DNA of 64,000 bases from Spirosoma endbachense (GCF_010233585.1 NZ_CP045997.1:4903284-4967283), one strand, 5' to 3'; counted from the first letter of the stretch, positions 43,438-53,964 are shown. Numbers and translations are program-made. The notes: a model not told the origin generated them from the letters alone.

Positions 43438-46251
43438 ATGATTCGTTCTATTTTACAACCATTTGCCATCCTGCTGCTCGGCCTGACTACAGTCTGGGCG
43501 CAAATTCCGTCGCCTAAACAACATTTTGGCTTCAATATCGGCGACGATTACCAACTGGCCACTTATACGCAGACAGAGGCTTATTTTAAAAAGCTGGCGG
43601 CCACTTCCGATCGGGTAAAGCTGGTCGATATTGGCCCGACCGAAGAAGGACGTCGGCAATATATGCTGATCGTATCGTCGCCCGCCAACCTGAAAAAGCT
43701 GAGCCACTACAAGGAAATTTCCCAGAAGCTGGCCCGCGCCGAAAATCTGAACGACGATCAGGCCCGTGCGCTGGCTCTGGAAGGTAAAGCCGTTGTCTGG
43801 ATTGATGGCGGTCTACATGCCACCGAAACCGTTGGGACAATGCAACTGATTGAAACGGCCTGGCAACTGGCGAGCCGTAAAGATCCCGAAACGATGCGGA
43901 TTCTGAACGATGATATTATTCTGCTGACCCATGCAAACCCGGATGGGCAGGAGATTGTCACGAACTGGTACATGCGCGAAGCCACTCCCGAAAAGCGTTC
44001 GCTGGATAACGTACCAAGACTGTATCAGAAATACGTTGGTCACGATAACAACCGCGACTTCTTCATGTTGAACATGAAAGAAACGCAAAATATTGGCCGT
44101 CAGTTGTTTGTCGAATGGATTCCGCAGATCATGTATAATCACCATCAGCGCGGTCCGGCTGGGTCGGTACTGGCTGGACCTCCATACCGTGATCCGTTCA
44201 ATTACGTGTTCGATCCGCTGATGGTAACCGGGATCGATGCTCTTGGTGCAGCCATGATCAACCGCCTGAACGCCGAAAACAAACCCGGATTCACCCGCCT
44301 GAGCGGTTCAGTTTTCTCAACCTGGTATAACGGGGGCTTGCGCACAACTACGCACTTCCATAACATGATTGGGCTCCTGACCGAAATCATTGGTGACCCA
44401 ACTCCCGAAGATGTGCCGCTGGTTCCGAAGCGGTTGCTGCCTAATGGCGCTACGCCGTTCCCGGTTACTCCACAAAAATGGCATTTCCGGCAGTCAATCG
44501 ACTATTCGGTATCACTGAATTATGCTGTGCTGGGTTATGCCGCCCGTTATCGCGATGAAGTGCTGTTTAATATTTACCGAATGGGTAAAAACTCCATTGA
44601 GCGCGGTAGCCACGACACCTGGGCGCTCTCGCCCAAACGGATCGATGCGATCACCAATGCGTATGATTCAGACCCCAAGAAAGTAGTGCCGCCCACCAAT
44701 GCCGCTCTGGCGCAGTACGGAATGATTCCCAAAGGGGGTGGTATGCCAATGAAGTACTACGATACGGTTATGAAATCGCCGGTTCTGCGCGATCCGCGTG
44801 GGTTCATTATTCCGGCTGGTCAGCCTGATTTTGCTACCGCCGTCAAGTTCATTAATGCATTGATCAGAACGGGAATCCAGGTTCAGCAGGCAACGTCTGA
44901 ATTTGCCGTTGCCGGGAAGACGTATCCGGCTGGTTCTTACGTTATTAAGTCCGATCAGGCATTCCGTCCACACGTGCTTGATATGTTCGAACCGCAGGAT
45001 CATCCCAATGATTTTCAGTATCCGGGTGGCCCTCCTGTTCGCCCATACGATGCCGCCGGATGGACGCTGGCGTACCTGATGAATATTCAGTTTGATCGTA
45101 TTCTGGACAGTTTTGATGGGCCTTTCAAGAAATTGCCGTATGGTGAACTACAGTCGCCGGAAGGACACGTGGCCGGAGGAGTAGGCGACGGATATGTGCT
45201 GAGCGCACGGGCAAATAACACCTTTACTGCCGTCAATGATTTACTGGCATCTGGCGTTGAAGTATATCGCCTGCCCAATGGTACGGGGGTAAAGCCTGCC
45301 AGCGAAGCGGGGGCGTTTTATGTACCCGCTACACCGAAGTCAAAATCAGTACTAGATAAAGCCGCCAAAGAACTTGGTCTGGAAGTAGCCAGCCTTGCCA
45401 AACGGCCAACGACGACGATGACGAAAATGGCCCCGATGCGCATTGCTCTCTGGGATACCTATGGCGGGTCGATGCCTTCGGGTTGGGTCCGCTGGTTGAT
45501 GGAGCAGTATCACTTTCCGGCGAAAGTCATCTATACACAGGACATTGACGCGGGTGATCTCCGGAAAAAATTCGATGTGATCGTGTTCGTAACGCGGGCT
45601 ATTCCGCCGGTTGGCGGCAAGGATGTCGATATTTTCAGCCTGCTTGGTTCGGAGGCTAAACCCGAAAATACACCTGCTGAATACCGTCCGTGGCTAGGAA
45701 AGATTACAGCCGATAAATCGATTCCGCAATTGAAGACGTTTATGGAAACCGGTGGAACCGTAATCACCATCGGCACCAGCACCAATCTGGCTTATCACCT
45801 GAAACTGCCCGTTAAAAGTGCCCTGACCGAGATGACCACAACGGGACAGGAAAAGCCGTTACCGGGTGAGAAATATTACATTCCGGGCAGCGTACTGCAA
45901 ATGAGTGTAGACTCTACCAATCAGGCAACCTGGGGTTTGCCGGCGCTAACCGATGTTTATTTTGATGCCAGCCCCGTGTTTAAAGTAGCTCCTGATGCAA
46001 TCGCTACCGGAAAAGTGAAACCACTGGCCTGGTTCTCGACGAGCAAACCGCTGCGTAGCGGCTGGGCATGGGGACAGTCGTATCTACAGGATGGTATTGC
46101 GGCCTTCATGGCCCCTGTCGGTACCGGCAAACTCTACGCTTTCGGCCCCGAAATTACATTCCGGGCGCAGTCGCACGGAACGTTTAAACTACTGTTCAAT
46201 CAACTTTACTCCGCCGGTTCGGCACCGGGCGAGGCCACGAATGGCAACTGA
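43438..46251 (+). CDS. Secreted M14-family zinc metallocarboxypeptidase, copy 1
   Basis: 937 residues with a signal peptide (LLLGLTTVWAQ) and an N-terminal M14 domain: GGLHATETVGTMQL gives the HxxE zinc ligands, THANPDGQEIV, GHDNNRDFFMLN, MYNHHQRGPAG the third ligand and LLTEIIGDP the catalytic Glu. The C-terminal half (from ~660: MRIALWDTYGGSMPSGWVRW, DVIVFVTRAIPP) has a DJ-1/amidotransferase-like look. It is predicted to trim peptides in the periplasm or outside. It lies 35 bp after the small lipoprotein, so it is in the SusCD transcript. A close paralogue follows. Confidence 0.88.
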   Translation: MIRSILQPFAILLLGLTTVWAQIPSPKQHFGFNIGDDYQLATYTQTEAYFKKLAATSDRVKLVDIGPTEEGRRQYMLIVSSPANLKKLSHYKEISQKLARAENLNDDQARALALEGKAVVWIDGGLHATETVGTMQLIETAWQLASRKDPETMRILNDDIILLTHANPDGQEIVTNWYMREATPEKRSLDNVPRLYQKYVGHDNNRDFFMLNMKETQNIGRQLFVEWIPQIMYNHHQRGPAGSVLAGPPYRDPFNYVFDPLMVTGIDALGAAMINRLNAENKPGFTRLSGSVFSTWYNGGLRTTTHFHNMIGLLTEIIGDPTPEDVPLVPKRLLPNGATPFPVTPQKWHFRQSIDYSVSLNYAVLGYAARYRDEVLFNIYRMGKNSIERGSHDTWALSPKRIDAITNAYDSDPKKVVPPTNAALAQYGMIPKGGGMPMKYYDTVMKSPVLRDPRGFIIPAGQPDFATAVKFINALIRTGIQVQQATSEFAVAGKTYPAGSYVIKSDQAFRPHVLDMFEPQDHPNDFQYPGGPPVRPYDAAGWTLAYLMNIQFDRILDSFDGPFKKLPYGELQSPEGHVAGGVGDGYVLSARANNTFTAVNDLLASGVEVYRLPNGTGVKPASEAGAFYVPATPKSKSVLDKAAKELGLEVASLAKRPTTTMTKMAPMRIALWDTYGGSMPSGWVRWLMEQYHFPAKVIYTQDIDAGDLRKKFDVIVFVTRAIPPVGGKDVDIFSLLGSEAKPENTPAEYRPWLGKITADKSIPQLKTFMETGGTVITIGTSTNLAYHLKLPVKSALTEMTTTGQEKPLPGEKYYIPGSVLQMSVDSTNQATWGLPALTDVYFDASPVFKVAPDAIATGKVKPLAWFSTSKPLRSGWAWGQSYLQDGIAAFMAPVGTGKLYAFGPEITFRAQSHGTFKLLFNQLYSAGSAPGEATNGN

Positions 46252-46259
46252 TGCTTAAC

Positions 46260-46311
46260 CTGAAAAACACTGTGGCCCCGAATTTGAATTCGGGGCCACA
46301 GTGTTTTTCAG
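46260..46311 (+). terminator. Long perfect terminator between the two M14 genes
   Basis: A 23-bp perfect stem: 46260-46282 (CTGAAAAACACTGTGGCCCC...) with 46289-46311, a 6-nt loop and a TTTTTCAG end. It starts 8 bp after the first peptidase stop and implies separate transcription or attenuation before copy 2. Confidence 0.85.
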
Positions 46312-46350
46312 CCTTTCTCTATTATCTGTTAACCAAATTGCCTGACTAAC

Positions 46351-48987
46351 ATGAACTACTATCGTCATCGTTTATTACTGCTCTGCGTGGCCTTGTTTTC
46401 AGGGCTGGCGGCTATGGCTCAGGTGCCAAAACCCGCCGATGTGTTTGGCTTCGAACCGGGAGCCGACTATAAGCTGGCCAACTACAAAATGCTGATGGAC
46501 TATTATCAGCGCCTTGATAAAGCCAGTAATCGGGTGCAGATGGTAACCATCGGAAAATCGGTGCTGGGTAAACCGCTGTTACTGCTGATGGTGTCGAGCG
46601 AAGCCAACATGAAACAGCTGGATCGCTGGCGGAGTGTTAGTGAACAGCTTTCACGGGCAAAAATCGATGACGCTCAGGCGCGCAGTCTGGCGGCTTCGGG
46701 CAAGGCCATTGTGTGGGTCGATGCCGGAATGCACGCATCGGAAGTAGCATCGGCGCAGATGATGCCCGAACTGGCCTACCGCATGGCAACCGAAGAGTCG
46801 TCGGAGATGAAGAAAATTCGCGATCAGGTCGTTGCGCTGCTCATGGTTGAAATGAACCCCGATGGGCTCGATATTGTGGCTGACTGGTATAACGGTAATC
46901 TTGGAACACCCTTCGAAACCACACAGCCACCCTGGTTGTATCACCATTACGTTGGGCACGATAACAACCGCGACTGGTTTACGAATAACATGCCCGAAAC
47001 AAAAGCCGTTTCGGAGGTACTCTACAATCAGTGGTATCCGCAAATTGTTTATAACCACCACCAAACGTCGCCTGCCTGGACTCGTATTTTCATTCCGCCC
47101 TTTGCCAATCCCGTTAATCCGCAGATTCACCCCGCTGTAACGGCAGGCGTCAATCTGGTCGGTACGGCAATGGCCAGCCGATTTGCCATCAAACGAATGC
47201 CGGGAGTGGTGTCACAACTGCGGTTCAGCATGTGGTGGAACGGCGGTATGCGAACGGTTCCTTATTACCACAATCAGATCGGTATTCTGACCGAAACAGC
47301 TCACGCAACGCCGTCGCCCCGATTTTATCCACCCGATTCACTCCCTAAAACCGTTGGTCAGGGCGTAACTGCCGCCACGACGGGAACCGAAATTTTTTAT
47401 GCTGATCCCTGGAAAGGTGGCCAATCGCATTTCCGCGATGCGGTTAACTACATGGAAGAAGCGTCGATGGCTACACTTGTCCTGGCGGCCGATAAACGCG
47501 AGGAATTTCTGTATAACATTTACCGGATGGGCCGCGATGCCATCGAAGCGGCCGGGAAAGAGAAGCCGTATGCCTACATCATTCCAACCGGGCAATGGGA
47601 CAAAGGCGAGGCCCTGAATCTGGTCAATATGTTTCGCCAAAGTGGGGTAGAAGTACACCGGGCTACGCAGCCGTTTCAGGTCAATAGTGTCTCTTATGCG
47701 GCTGGTTCCTATGTTATTTATGGCGGTCAGGCATTTAGTCCCTACGTCGTCGACCTGATGGAAAAGCAGGTTCATCCAAATCAACGGCTCTATCCGGGTG
47801 GTCCGCCGATTCCACCATACGATCTGGCCGGTTGGACATTGCCCATGCAAATGGGCGTGAGTGTGGCCAAAATCGGCACTGCATTTAAGGCCGAAACCGA
47901 GTTGATTAAAGGACTCGCACCCGTTGTTGCCGGTCAGGTTGCCGAAAGTGCGGGATATGGCTATCTGCTTTCCCGGAACCAGAACGCCAGCGTCATGGCC
48001 GTTAACCGCCTGCTAAAAGACGGTGAACTTGTGTCGATGATGCCTGCCAGCGCCCAATCGACCGATCCGAAGAACTTCCTGATCGAAAAAGGAGCGTCAA
48101 CCGATGCCCGTATCCAGAAGCTGGCCAAGGAACTGGGTGTAAGTTTTACTGCCATTGCGAGCAAACCGGCAACCGTGGGAAAACCGCTGAAACTGCCTAA
48201 AATCGGCCTGTATAAATCGTGGGTAGCGAACATGGATGAAGGCTGGACGCGCTGGCTGATGGAAACCTATGGGTTCCCGGTCGATACGTTGCACGACGCC
48301 GACATCGCCAAAAAAGATCTGTCGGCTTATAGCGCAATTATCATTCCTGATCAGGAGGTGAAGCGGATTCTAAATGGTCATGCCGCCAACACAATGCCTG
48401 CTCAATACGTCGGTGGATTAGGCCTGGGCGGTACAGTAGCCTTACAGCAGTATGTCTCGAATGGCGGAACGCTGGTCGCATTTGACGGTGCCAGCGACTT
48501 TGCGATAGAGCTATTTGGGTTACCGGTTAAGAATGTTACCGACGGTTTGTCGAGTCAGCAGTTCTATATCCCCGGCTCGCTGATTCGGACGGTTATCGAT
48601 ACGAAGCATCCGCTGGCCTATGGTATGCAGCCCGAAGCGGCCGCTGCTTTCTCCAATAGTCGGGCCTTTGAGGTTATTCGTCAGGTTCGCGAGGGCGAAG
48701 GCGGCCGCGAGGAGGTTAAAGCCGCGCCAGAACCGAAAGTAGAGGTTATTGCCAGCTATGCCAAAAAAGAGTTGCTGATGAGCGGCTGGGCATTGAATGA
48801 AGACAAATACATTGCCGGAAAAGCCGCAGTTGTTCGAGCTTATCAGGGTAAAGGTACTATTGTTCTTTTCGGCTTTAGCCCACAATTTCGGGGCCAGCCA
48901 CGCGGAACGTATAAATTGATTTTCAACACTCTTTATGAAAGCACATTACCTAAAAATAACGGTGAGCAGAGCGCTAAAAGTGAATAA
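46351..48987 (+). CDS. Secreted M14-family zinc metallocarboxypeptidase, copy 2
   Basis: 878 residues, paralogous to the preceding gene along the full length. Signal peptide: FSGLAAMAQ. The zinc site is in DAGMHASEVASAQMM and VYNHHQTSPAWTRI, with VEMNPDGLDIVADWYNG, GHDNNRDWFTNN and catalytic GILTETAHA. A C-terminal amidotransferase-like part follows (IGLYKSWVANMDEGWTRWLM, IIIPDQEVKRIL), with an acidic/basic insert EGEGGREEVKAAPEPKVE. The different loops after the third zinc ligand suggest a different specificity from copy 1. Confidence 0.88.
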   Translation: MNYYRHRLLLLCVALFSGLAAMAQVPKPADVFGFEPGADYKLANYKMLMDYYQRLDKASNRVQMVTIGKSVLGKPLLLLMVSSEANMKQLDRWRSVSEQLSRAKIDDAQARSLAASGKAIVWVDAGMHASEVASAQMMPELAYRMATEESSEMKKIRDQVVALLMVEMNPDGLDIVADWYNGNLGTPFETTQPPWLYHHYVGHDNNRDWFTNNMPETKAVSEVLYNQWYPQIVYNHHQTSPAWTRIFIPPFANPVNPQIHPAVTAGVNLVGTAMASRFAIKRMPGVVSQLRFSMWWNGGMRTVPYYHNQIGILTETAHATPSPRFYPPDSLPKTVGQGVTAATTGTEIFYADPWKGGQSHFRDAVNYMEEASMATLVLAADKREEFLYNIYRMGRDAIEAAGKEKPYAYIIPTGQWDKGEALNLVNMFRQSGVEVHRATQPFQVNSVSYAAGSYVIYGGQAFSPYVVDLMEKQVHPNQRLYPGGPPIPPYDLAGWTLPMQMGVSVAKIGTAFKAETELIKGLAPVVAGQVAESAGYGYLLSRNQNASVMAVNRLLKDGELVSMMPASAQSTDPKNFLIEKGASTDARIQKLAKELGVSFTAIASKPATVGKPLKLPKIGLYKSWVANMDEGWTRWLMETYGFPVDTLHDADIAKKDLSAYSAIIIPDQEVKRILNGHAANTMPAQYVGGLGLGGTVALQQYVSNGGTLVAFDGASDFAIELFGLPVKNVTDGLSSQQFYIPGSLIRTVIDTKHPLAYGMQPEAAAAFSNSRAFEVIRQVREGEGGREEVKAAPEPKVEVIASYAKKELLMSGWALNEDKYIAGKAAVVRAYQGKGTIVLFGFSPQFRGQPRGTYKLIFNTLYESTLPKNNGEQSAKSE

Positions 48988-49032
48988 ACAGTCTCTGTTT
49001 TGACTGGAGCCGATTCCTGAGATGTTGATTAA

Positions 49033-49078
49033 AATAAAAAGTGGTGTCAGGTTTGAGAGCCTGGCACCACTTTTTATT
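49033..49078. terminator. Bidirectional terminator after the second M14 gene
   Basis: AATAAAAAGTGGTGTCAGG (49033-49051) pairs with 49060-49078 at 18 of 19 positions, with A and T runs on both sides. Confidence 0.85.
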
Positions 49079-49093
49079 GGAACAAATCCGGTC

Positions 49094-49172
49094 AGGACAA
49101 TCGCTCAACACTGTGTCACGATTAGTATGAACGTCATCAGCAAACCGTGGCACAGTGTTGAGCGAATGTCCT
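49094..49172. repeat. Long hairpin element (27-bp arms) downstream of susD
   Basis: Arm 49094-49120 (AGGACAATCGCTCAACACTG...) pairs with 49146-49172 at 25 of 27. It ends 11 bp before the susD stop at 49184. It resembles the element at 18445-18570 in opening with AGGAC, in containing GTGGCAC/GTGNCAC and in location. Confidence 0.85.
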
Positions 49173-49183
49173 AACAGTGTTGC

Positions 49184-50557
49184 TTAATTATATCCCGGAT
49201 TTTGGACCAGCTTTTTATTCGTGTCAATTTCCCGTTGGGGGATCGGCAGAACAAGATTATTGGCGTTATAGGCTACTGTACCTACTGTGCCCGCTGTACG
49301 TTTGATGTCGGCGAGCTGCTGGCCTTCGAAAGCTAGTTCAAGACGACGTTCCAGCAGAACCGCGTTCAGATCGACAGCAGTCAATGGAGCCGCCTTGGCC
49401 CGGTTCCGGATCAGATTTACATCGGCCAGTGGAGTCGCACCAATGCTCGTATTCAGACGCTGGTTCGTTTCGGCGCGAACGAGATACATTTCAGCAAGTC
49501 GCACAACCGGAACATCGCCGTATTGATCGTTGAATTTACTGGTAAATGTATTCTGTCCTGCCGTGTTGAAAAACGTTCCCCGCACGTCGCCCGCAGCATA
49601 GAGCTGGCGGAATTTGGATTGAACGCGCACATCGCCCCGACCCTGATTAGGCACTGATGCGTAAAATGTATTCATGTCATTGACGCCATCCTGATCTGTA
49701 ATGATGATTTTGAAAATCAATTCATTATCATTCGTTGCGTCGTTAAATACATCCGTAAAATTCGATTCCAGGCTGTAGGTGCCCGATGCAATAACCCGAT
49801 TGGCCGCATCGCGGGCAGCCGCATAGTTTTGCTGTTGAAGATAAACGCGAGCCAGTATAGCCGCTGCTGCTCCTTTGGTGGCAAAACCAGTTCCTCCAGA
49901 CTGCGTAGCGGGTAATAAACTTTCTGCTTTCGTTAAGTCGTCCAGCACTTGAGTGTAAACTTCCGCCACTGTATTCCGGGCGCGGTAATCGGCATCTGAT
50001 ACAGAAGTGGTTGGCGTGAGTACCAGCGGTACGCCTGCATTAGCCGTTGCTGTGCCATCGTTCCAGCTTTTTCCGTAGAGCTTAACCAGTTCAAAGTAAA
50101 CCGCACCCCGGATAAAGCGGGCTTGCCCTTCAATATTCCCACGATTGGCTTCACTAACTTTAGGTAATGCCGACAGTACGTTGTTGGTACGGTTGATTGT
50201 ACTGTAGCTATTGAGCCATACATCGCGGTTGACTGTATTCGATGTTGTAACGGTTTTGCGCCAGATCTCATCAATCGTTGCGTAGGTACCACCAAAAACA
50301 ACATCACGGTTATCGCCGAGCAGATCGCCAATATACTGAAAGGCGCCACCGAATAAGTTAGCTCCATTTTGGGCAGCCGCGGATGTATTTAGCCCATCAT
50401 AAGCGCCGGTTAAGGTGATCTGAACGTCCTGTTCGGTATTTAACGCCTGACCCTGCTCAATACTCTGAGTCGGCACAACGTCTAGTCGGCTGTCGCAGGC
50501 CGTGAGCAATAGGCTAACGGAACCGACGTATAACCAGTATTTTATGGATGAATTCAT
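49184..50557 (-). CDS. RagB/SusD family outer-membrane nutrient-binding lipoprotein
   Basis: 457 residues: lipobox LLTAC then DSRLDVVPTQSIEQGQAL. TPR-like helices (EGQARFIRGAVYFELVKLYG, KGAAAAILARVYLQQQNYAA) and the C-terminal VVRLAEMYLVRAE, LERRLELAFEGQQLADIKR and LPIPQREIDTN mark the family. It lies 41 bp after its SusC. The compact size is at the small end for SusD. Confidence 0.93.
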   Translation of the reverse strand: MNSSIKYWLYVGSVSLLLTACDSRLDVVPTQSIEQGQALNTEQDVQITLTGAYDGLNTSAAAQNGANLFGGAFQYIGDLLGDNRDVVFGGTYATIDEIWRKTVTTSNTVNRDVWLNSYSTINRTNNVLSALPKVSEANRGNIEGQARFIRGAVYFELVKLYGKSWNDGTATANAGVPLVLTPTTSVSDADYRARNTVAEVYTQVLDDLTKAESLLPATQSGGTGFATKGAAAAILARVYLQQQNYAAARDAANRVIASGTYSLESNFTDVFNDATNDNELIFKIIITDQDGVNDMNTFYASVPNQGRGDVRVQSKFRQLYAAGDVRGTFFNTAGQNTFTSKFNDQYGDVPVVRLAEMYLVRAETNQRLNTSIGATPLADVNLIRNRAKAAPLTAVDLNAVLLERRLELAFEGQQLADIKRTAGTVGTVAYNANNLVLPIPQREIDTNKKLVQNPGYN

Positions 50558-50598
50558 AATGAAAATGCGTTTGAAAATTCAGTTTTAACGTGTTTGGG

Positions 50599-53500
50599 TT
50601 AGAAACCGATGTTAATTCCGCCGGTGATCGTACGAGCTTGTGGTGCGGTATAGAAATCATAGCCCTGAGCGATGTTCGATACGATATAATCGGCATTTAC
50701 TTCTGGGTCCCAGCCCGCATACTTCGTGAAGGTGAGGAGGTTCTGACCCGTTACGAAGAAACGTACACTATTCAATTTCACCCGATTGATCAGTGTTTTT
50801 GGTAAGTTGTACGATAATGTAGCCGTGCGCAGCCGGACAAATGAACCGTCGAGAATAAATCGGCTCGACGATTGAGCGCCGTTGTTATAATACAAACGGG
50901 CTTCCGGTACGTTCGTATTGGTGTTTTGAGTTGTCCAGGCGTCTAACTGATCGACGGTCTGGTTATCTTCAAAACGACCATTTGCCGACGAGTAGCGGCC
51001 AACACCATAGAAGTTGATCTTATTGCCAAATACGCCGTTGAATAGCACGCTCAATGTAATGCCTTTGTAGCTAAAGGTGTTGGTGATACCGCCAGTCCAT
51101 TTAGGTAGTGGACTTCCCTTCACGACACGCTGGGCCTGACTGTAGACATTCGTTGTCGTGCGATCTAATGATCCATCAGGATTCGCCGTATTTTTATACC
51201 AGAGCGCATCGCCATTCGCCGGATCAACACCTGCGTACTCCTGCGTGAAGAATACACCCAGCGGTTGTCCTTCAACGGCACGGCTCATGGCGTTGATACC
51301 ACCTTCAATAATTTGTCCCTGTAGATTGGTGATTTTGTTCTGGTTGGTAGCAGCATTGAAGCTTGTCGTCCACCGGAAAGCACCCGTCAGGTTTTCGGTA
51401 TTCAATACAAATTCAAACCCTTTGTTTTCCAGGCTACCAACGTTCCGGAATTGTGTAGCAAAACCAGTTGTACCCGGAACGTTTACGTTCAGCAGTAAGC
51501 CTGTTGTTTGCTTGTTATAGTAGTCAATTTCGCCGTTAATACGGTTGTTGAGAATCCCGAAATCAAGACCAATATCAAATTGGTTGGTCGTTTCCCACTT
51601 CAGATCGGGGTTGGCCAGCTGTGACGGACGCTGACCGGGTAATGAGCCATAATTGGCATCGCCCGTAAACAGACCTAATTGCGGGAAGTTCTGAATTTCG
51701 GCATTACCTGTCCGGCCATAACTGGAGCGGAGCTTCAGAAAACTGATGGTATTGTTATTTTTCAGGAAGCTTTCTTCCGATAATACCCAACCGGCCGAAA
51801 CTGCCGGGAAAAAGCCGTAGCGGCTATTGCGACCAAATCGTGACGACCCATCGACACGGGCACTTACCCCCAGCAGGTATCGGTCAGAGAATTTGTAATT
51901 AGCTCTGGCGAAGTATGACAGGAAGCGATAATCGGTCTGCGTTGAGCTACCATCGGTTTTGCGGGCCGCGCTAACGATCTGGCGATAGGCGTCCGACGGG
52001 AAGTCACGACCTTCGGTGAAGTTCGTTTTTTGCTGAGACTGCTGATAAGACATCCCCAGCGTAGCATCAATGGCATGCTTACCGAAGACTGCACCGTAGG
52101 AAAAGAAATTATTGGTCGTGTAATTCTCTACGCGCACGTAGCGGTTCTGGCCGACGCCTTGTGGGGCGCTGAAATTACGCTGTGTTTTACTGTTGTAATA
52201 CAGTTCTTCCTGCTGGTTCAATACGTCGAGGCCAAATTCCGTGCGGAATGTTAACCCTTTGATAATCTGCAACTGACCGTACACATTGCTGATATTCCGG
52301 TAAACCGTTGTATTAAAATAGGCATTGCCAATATTGATCAGCGGGTTATAATAAACCGGAATGCTGATGTCGCCGGGAGGGGTACCTACCGGAAGACCCG
52401 TAGTCGGATCCGTAGCGGGTGTCATTGGTGGAAGGGCCACCATCTGCATTGGATTATCAAACTGGTTATCTGCCGAAATGCGCTGGTTATAGGTTCGGGT
52501 CAGGCCAATGTTGAAGCCTGTGCGGAAGCGATCCGACACCTGATGATCAAGGTTCAGGCGACCAGAATACCGTTGCAGGGCGTTGCCAACCAGAATACCT
52601 TTCTGATCCAGCAATTGACCGGATAAATAGAACGTCGTTTTCTCATTACCGCCGTTTATGTTCAAGTCATATTGCTGATACGGTGCATCCTGATAAGCCA
52701 GGTCTCCCCAGTTTGTACTTACCTGTTTAGGAGTGCCATAGGTGCCGAGTCCCTGCGTGTCGTAAAAGCTCTTCATGTAGGACGAATACGAATCAGGATC
52801 GGCTGGATCAAGGCCCTCGATGCGGTCTGAATTAGCGGCAGCCTGATTGTAAAATTTGACGTATTGGTCCGTATTCAGAAAATTAAGTTTTTTCGTCGGT
52901 TTGCTCGATCCATATTGCGCACCAAAGTTGATATTCGTCCGACCGGCTTTTCCGCGCTTGGTAGTAATCAGCACAACGCCATTGGCCGCTCTTGCTCCGT
53001 AAATAGCCCCGGCAGACGCATCCTTCAAAATATCGACAGACTCAATATCCTGCGGGTTAATATCGGCCAATGGGTTTGTAGAAGCACTATTGAAGCTCAG
53101 ATTGTCGGTTGTAACCGGCGTTCCATCAACGACATACAGGGGCTGATTCGAGGCAGACACAGACGATTGCCCCCGAACCCGAACCTGAATTCCCTGACCT
53201 AATTTACCCGAACCTGAATTGATCTGCACTCCGGCGGCTTTACCCTGAAGAGCCTGATCAAAAGTAGTTACGGGTTGATCCTGAATATCCGCAGCCCTAA
53301 CCTTCGCAATATTACCAGTCAGATCACGCTTGATCTGCTGTCCATAACCTGTAACAACGACTTCGCTCAAATTACGTACGTCAGTCTTCAGTTCTACGTT
53401 GATTACAGAACGATTATTGACCGGTTCTTCAACGGAGGTAAAGCCGATGAAGCTATAAACAAGGGTAACAGTACCATCAGTAGACAGGCGGTAATTGCCC

Positions 53501-53670
53501 GATGCGTCGGTCAACGTTCCCTGCGTTCGGCCTTTTATGCTGACCGATACGCCTGGTAGACCAGCGCCGTCATCCGATGACGTGACCCTACCTGATACTA
53601 CCTGACTCTGTGCATAGCTACTGCAAGCTACCGCAAGAAATAGGAAGCTAACTAGTAAGAGTTTTCTCAT
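50599..53670 (-). CDS. SusC/RagA family TonB-linked outer-membrane transporter
   Basis: 1023 residues: a signal peptide (LLVSFLFLAVACSSYAQ), a carboxypeptidase-like domain (GRVTSSDDGAGLPGVSVSIK), LSEVVVTGYGQQIKRDLTGN, a plug with VDILKDASAGAIYGARAANG (YGARA variant of YGSRA) and a barrel ending ARTITGGINIGF. It forms a transporter with the SusD after it. Neither adjacent genes nor a regulator reveal the substrate. Confidence 0.95.
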   Translation of the reverse strand: MRKLLLVSFLFLAVACSSYAQSQVVSGRVTSSDDGAGLPGVSVSIKGRTQGTLTDASGNYRLSTDGTVTLVYSFIGFTSVEEPVNNRSVINVELKTDVRNLSEVVVTGYGQQIKRDLTGNIAKVRAADIQDQPVTTFDQALQGKAAGVQINSGSGKLGQGIQVRVRGQSSVSASNQPLYVVDGTPVTTDNLSFNSASTNPLADINPQDIESVDILKDASAGAIYGARAANGVVLITTKRGKAGRTNINFGAQYGSSKPTKKLNFLNTDQYVKFYNQAAANSDRIEGLDPADPDSYSSYMKSFYDTQGLGTYGTPKQVSTNWGDLAYQDAPYQQYDLNINGGNEKTTFYLSGQLLDQKGILVGNALQRYSGRLNLDHQVSDRFRTGFNIGLTRTYNQRISADNQFDNPMQMVALPPMTPATDPTTGLPVGTPPGDISIPVYYNPLINIGNAYFNTTVYRNISNVYGQLQIIKGLTFRTEFGLDVLNQQEELYYNSKTQRNFSAPQGVGQNRYVRVENYTTNNFFSYGAVFGKHAIDATLGMSYQQSQQKTNFTEGRDFPSDAYRQIVSAARKTDGSSTQTDYRFLSYFARANYKFSDRYLLGVSARVDGSSRFGRNSRYGFFPAVSAGWVLSEESFLKNNNTISFLKLRSSYGRTGNAEIQNFPQLGLFTGDANYGSLPGQRPSQLANPDLKWETTNQFDIGLDFGILNNRINGEIDYYNKQTTGLLLNVNVPGTTGFATQFRNVGSLENKGFEFVLNTENLTGAFRWTTSFNAATNQNKITNLQGQIIEGGINAMSRAVEGQPLGVFFTQEYAGVDPANGDALWYKNTANPDGSLDRTTTNVYSQAQRVVKGSPLPKWTGGITNTFSYKGITLSVLFNGVFGNKINFYGVGRYSSANGRFEDNQTVDQLDAWTTQNTNTNVPEARLYYNNGAQSSSRFILDGSFVRLRTATLSYNLPKTLINRVKLNSVRFFVTGQNLLTFTKYAGWDPEVNADYIVSNIAQGYDFYTAPQARTITGGINIGF

Positions 53671-53964
53671 GTTATTAATTTAGAAAGTTGAAAAGAACTG
53701 TAAAAGTACAACGCAACGATAACTTATAAAAAAAATGGTCTACAACAAAGGTTGATTCTGCTGGTAATGTCAAAATATTTGTTGGAAAAATAGTTTATCC
53801 TTAGAATAAAATATTTTTCAGGCCATTAAGGTGAGATAAAGGGCGATTTTCTTGATTTATTCACAATCAAATGCTCATAACTTACTGTTTGAGTAAAAAT
53901 TAAACCATAAACCACTCGGCATAGTCTAACGTTTATAGGGAGTAACTTCCTGTAAACAACGATT

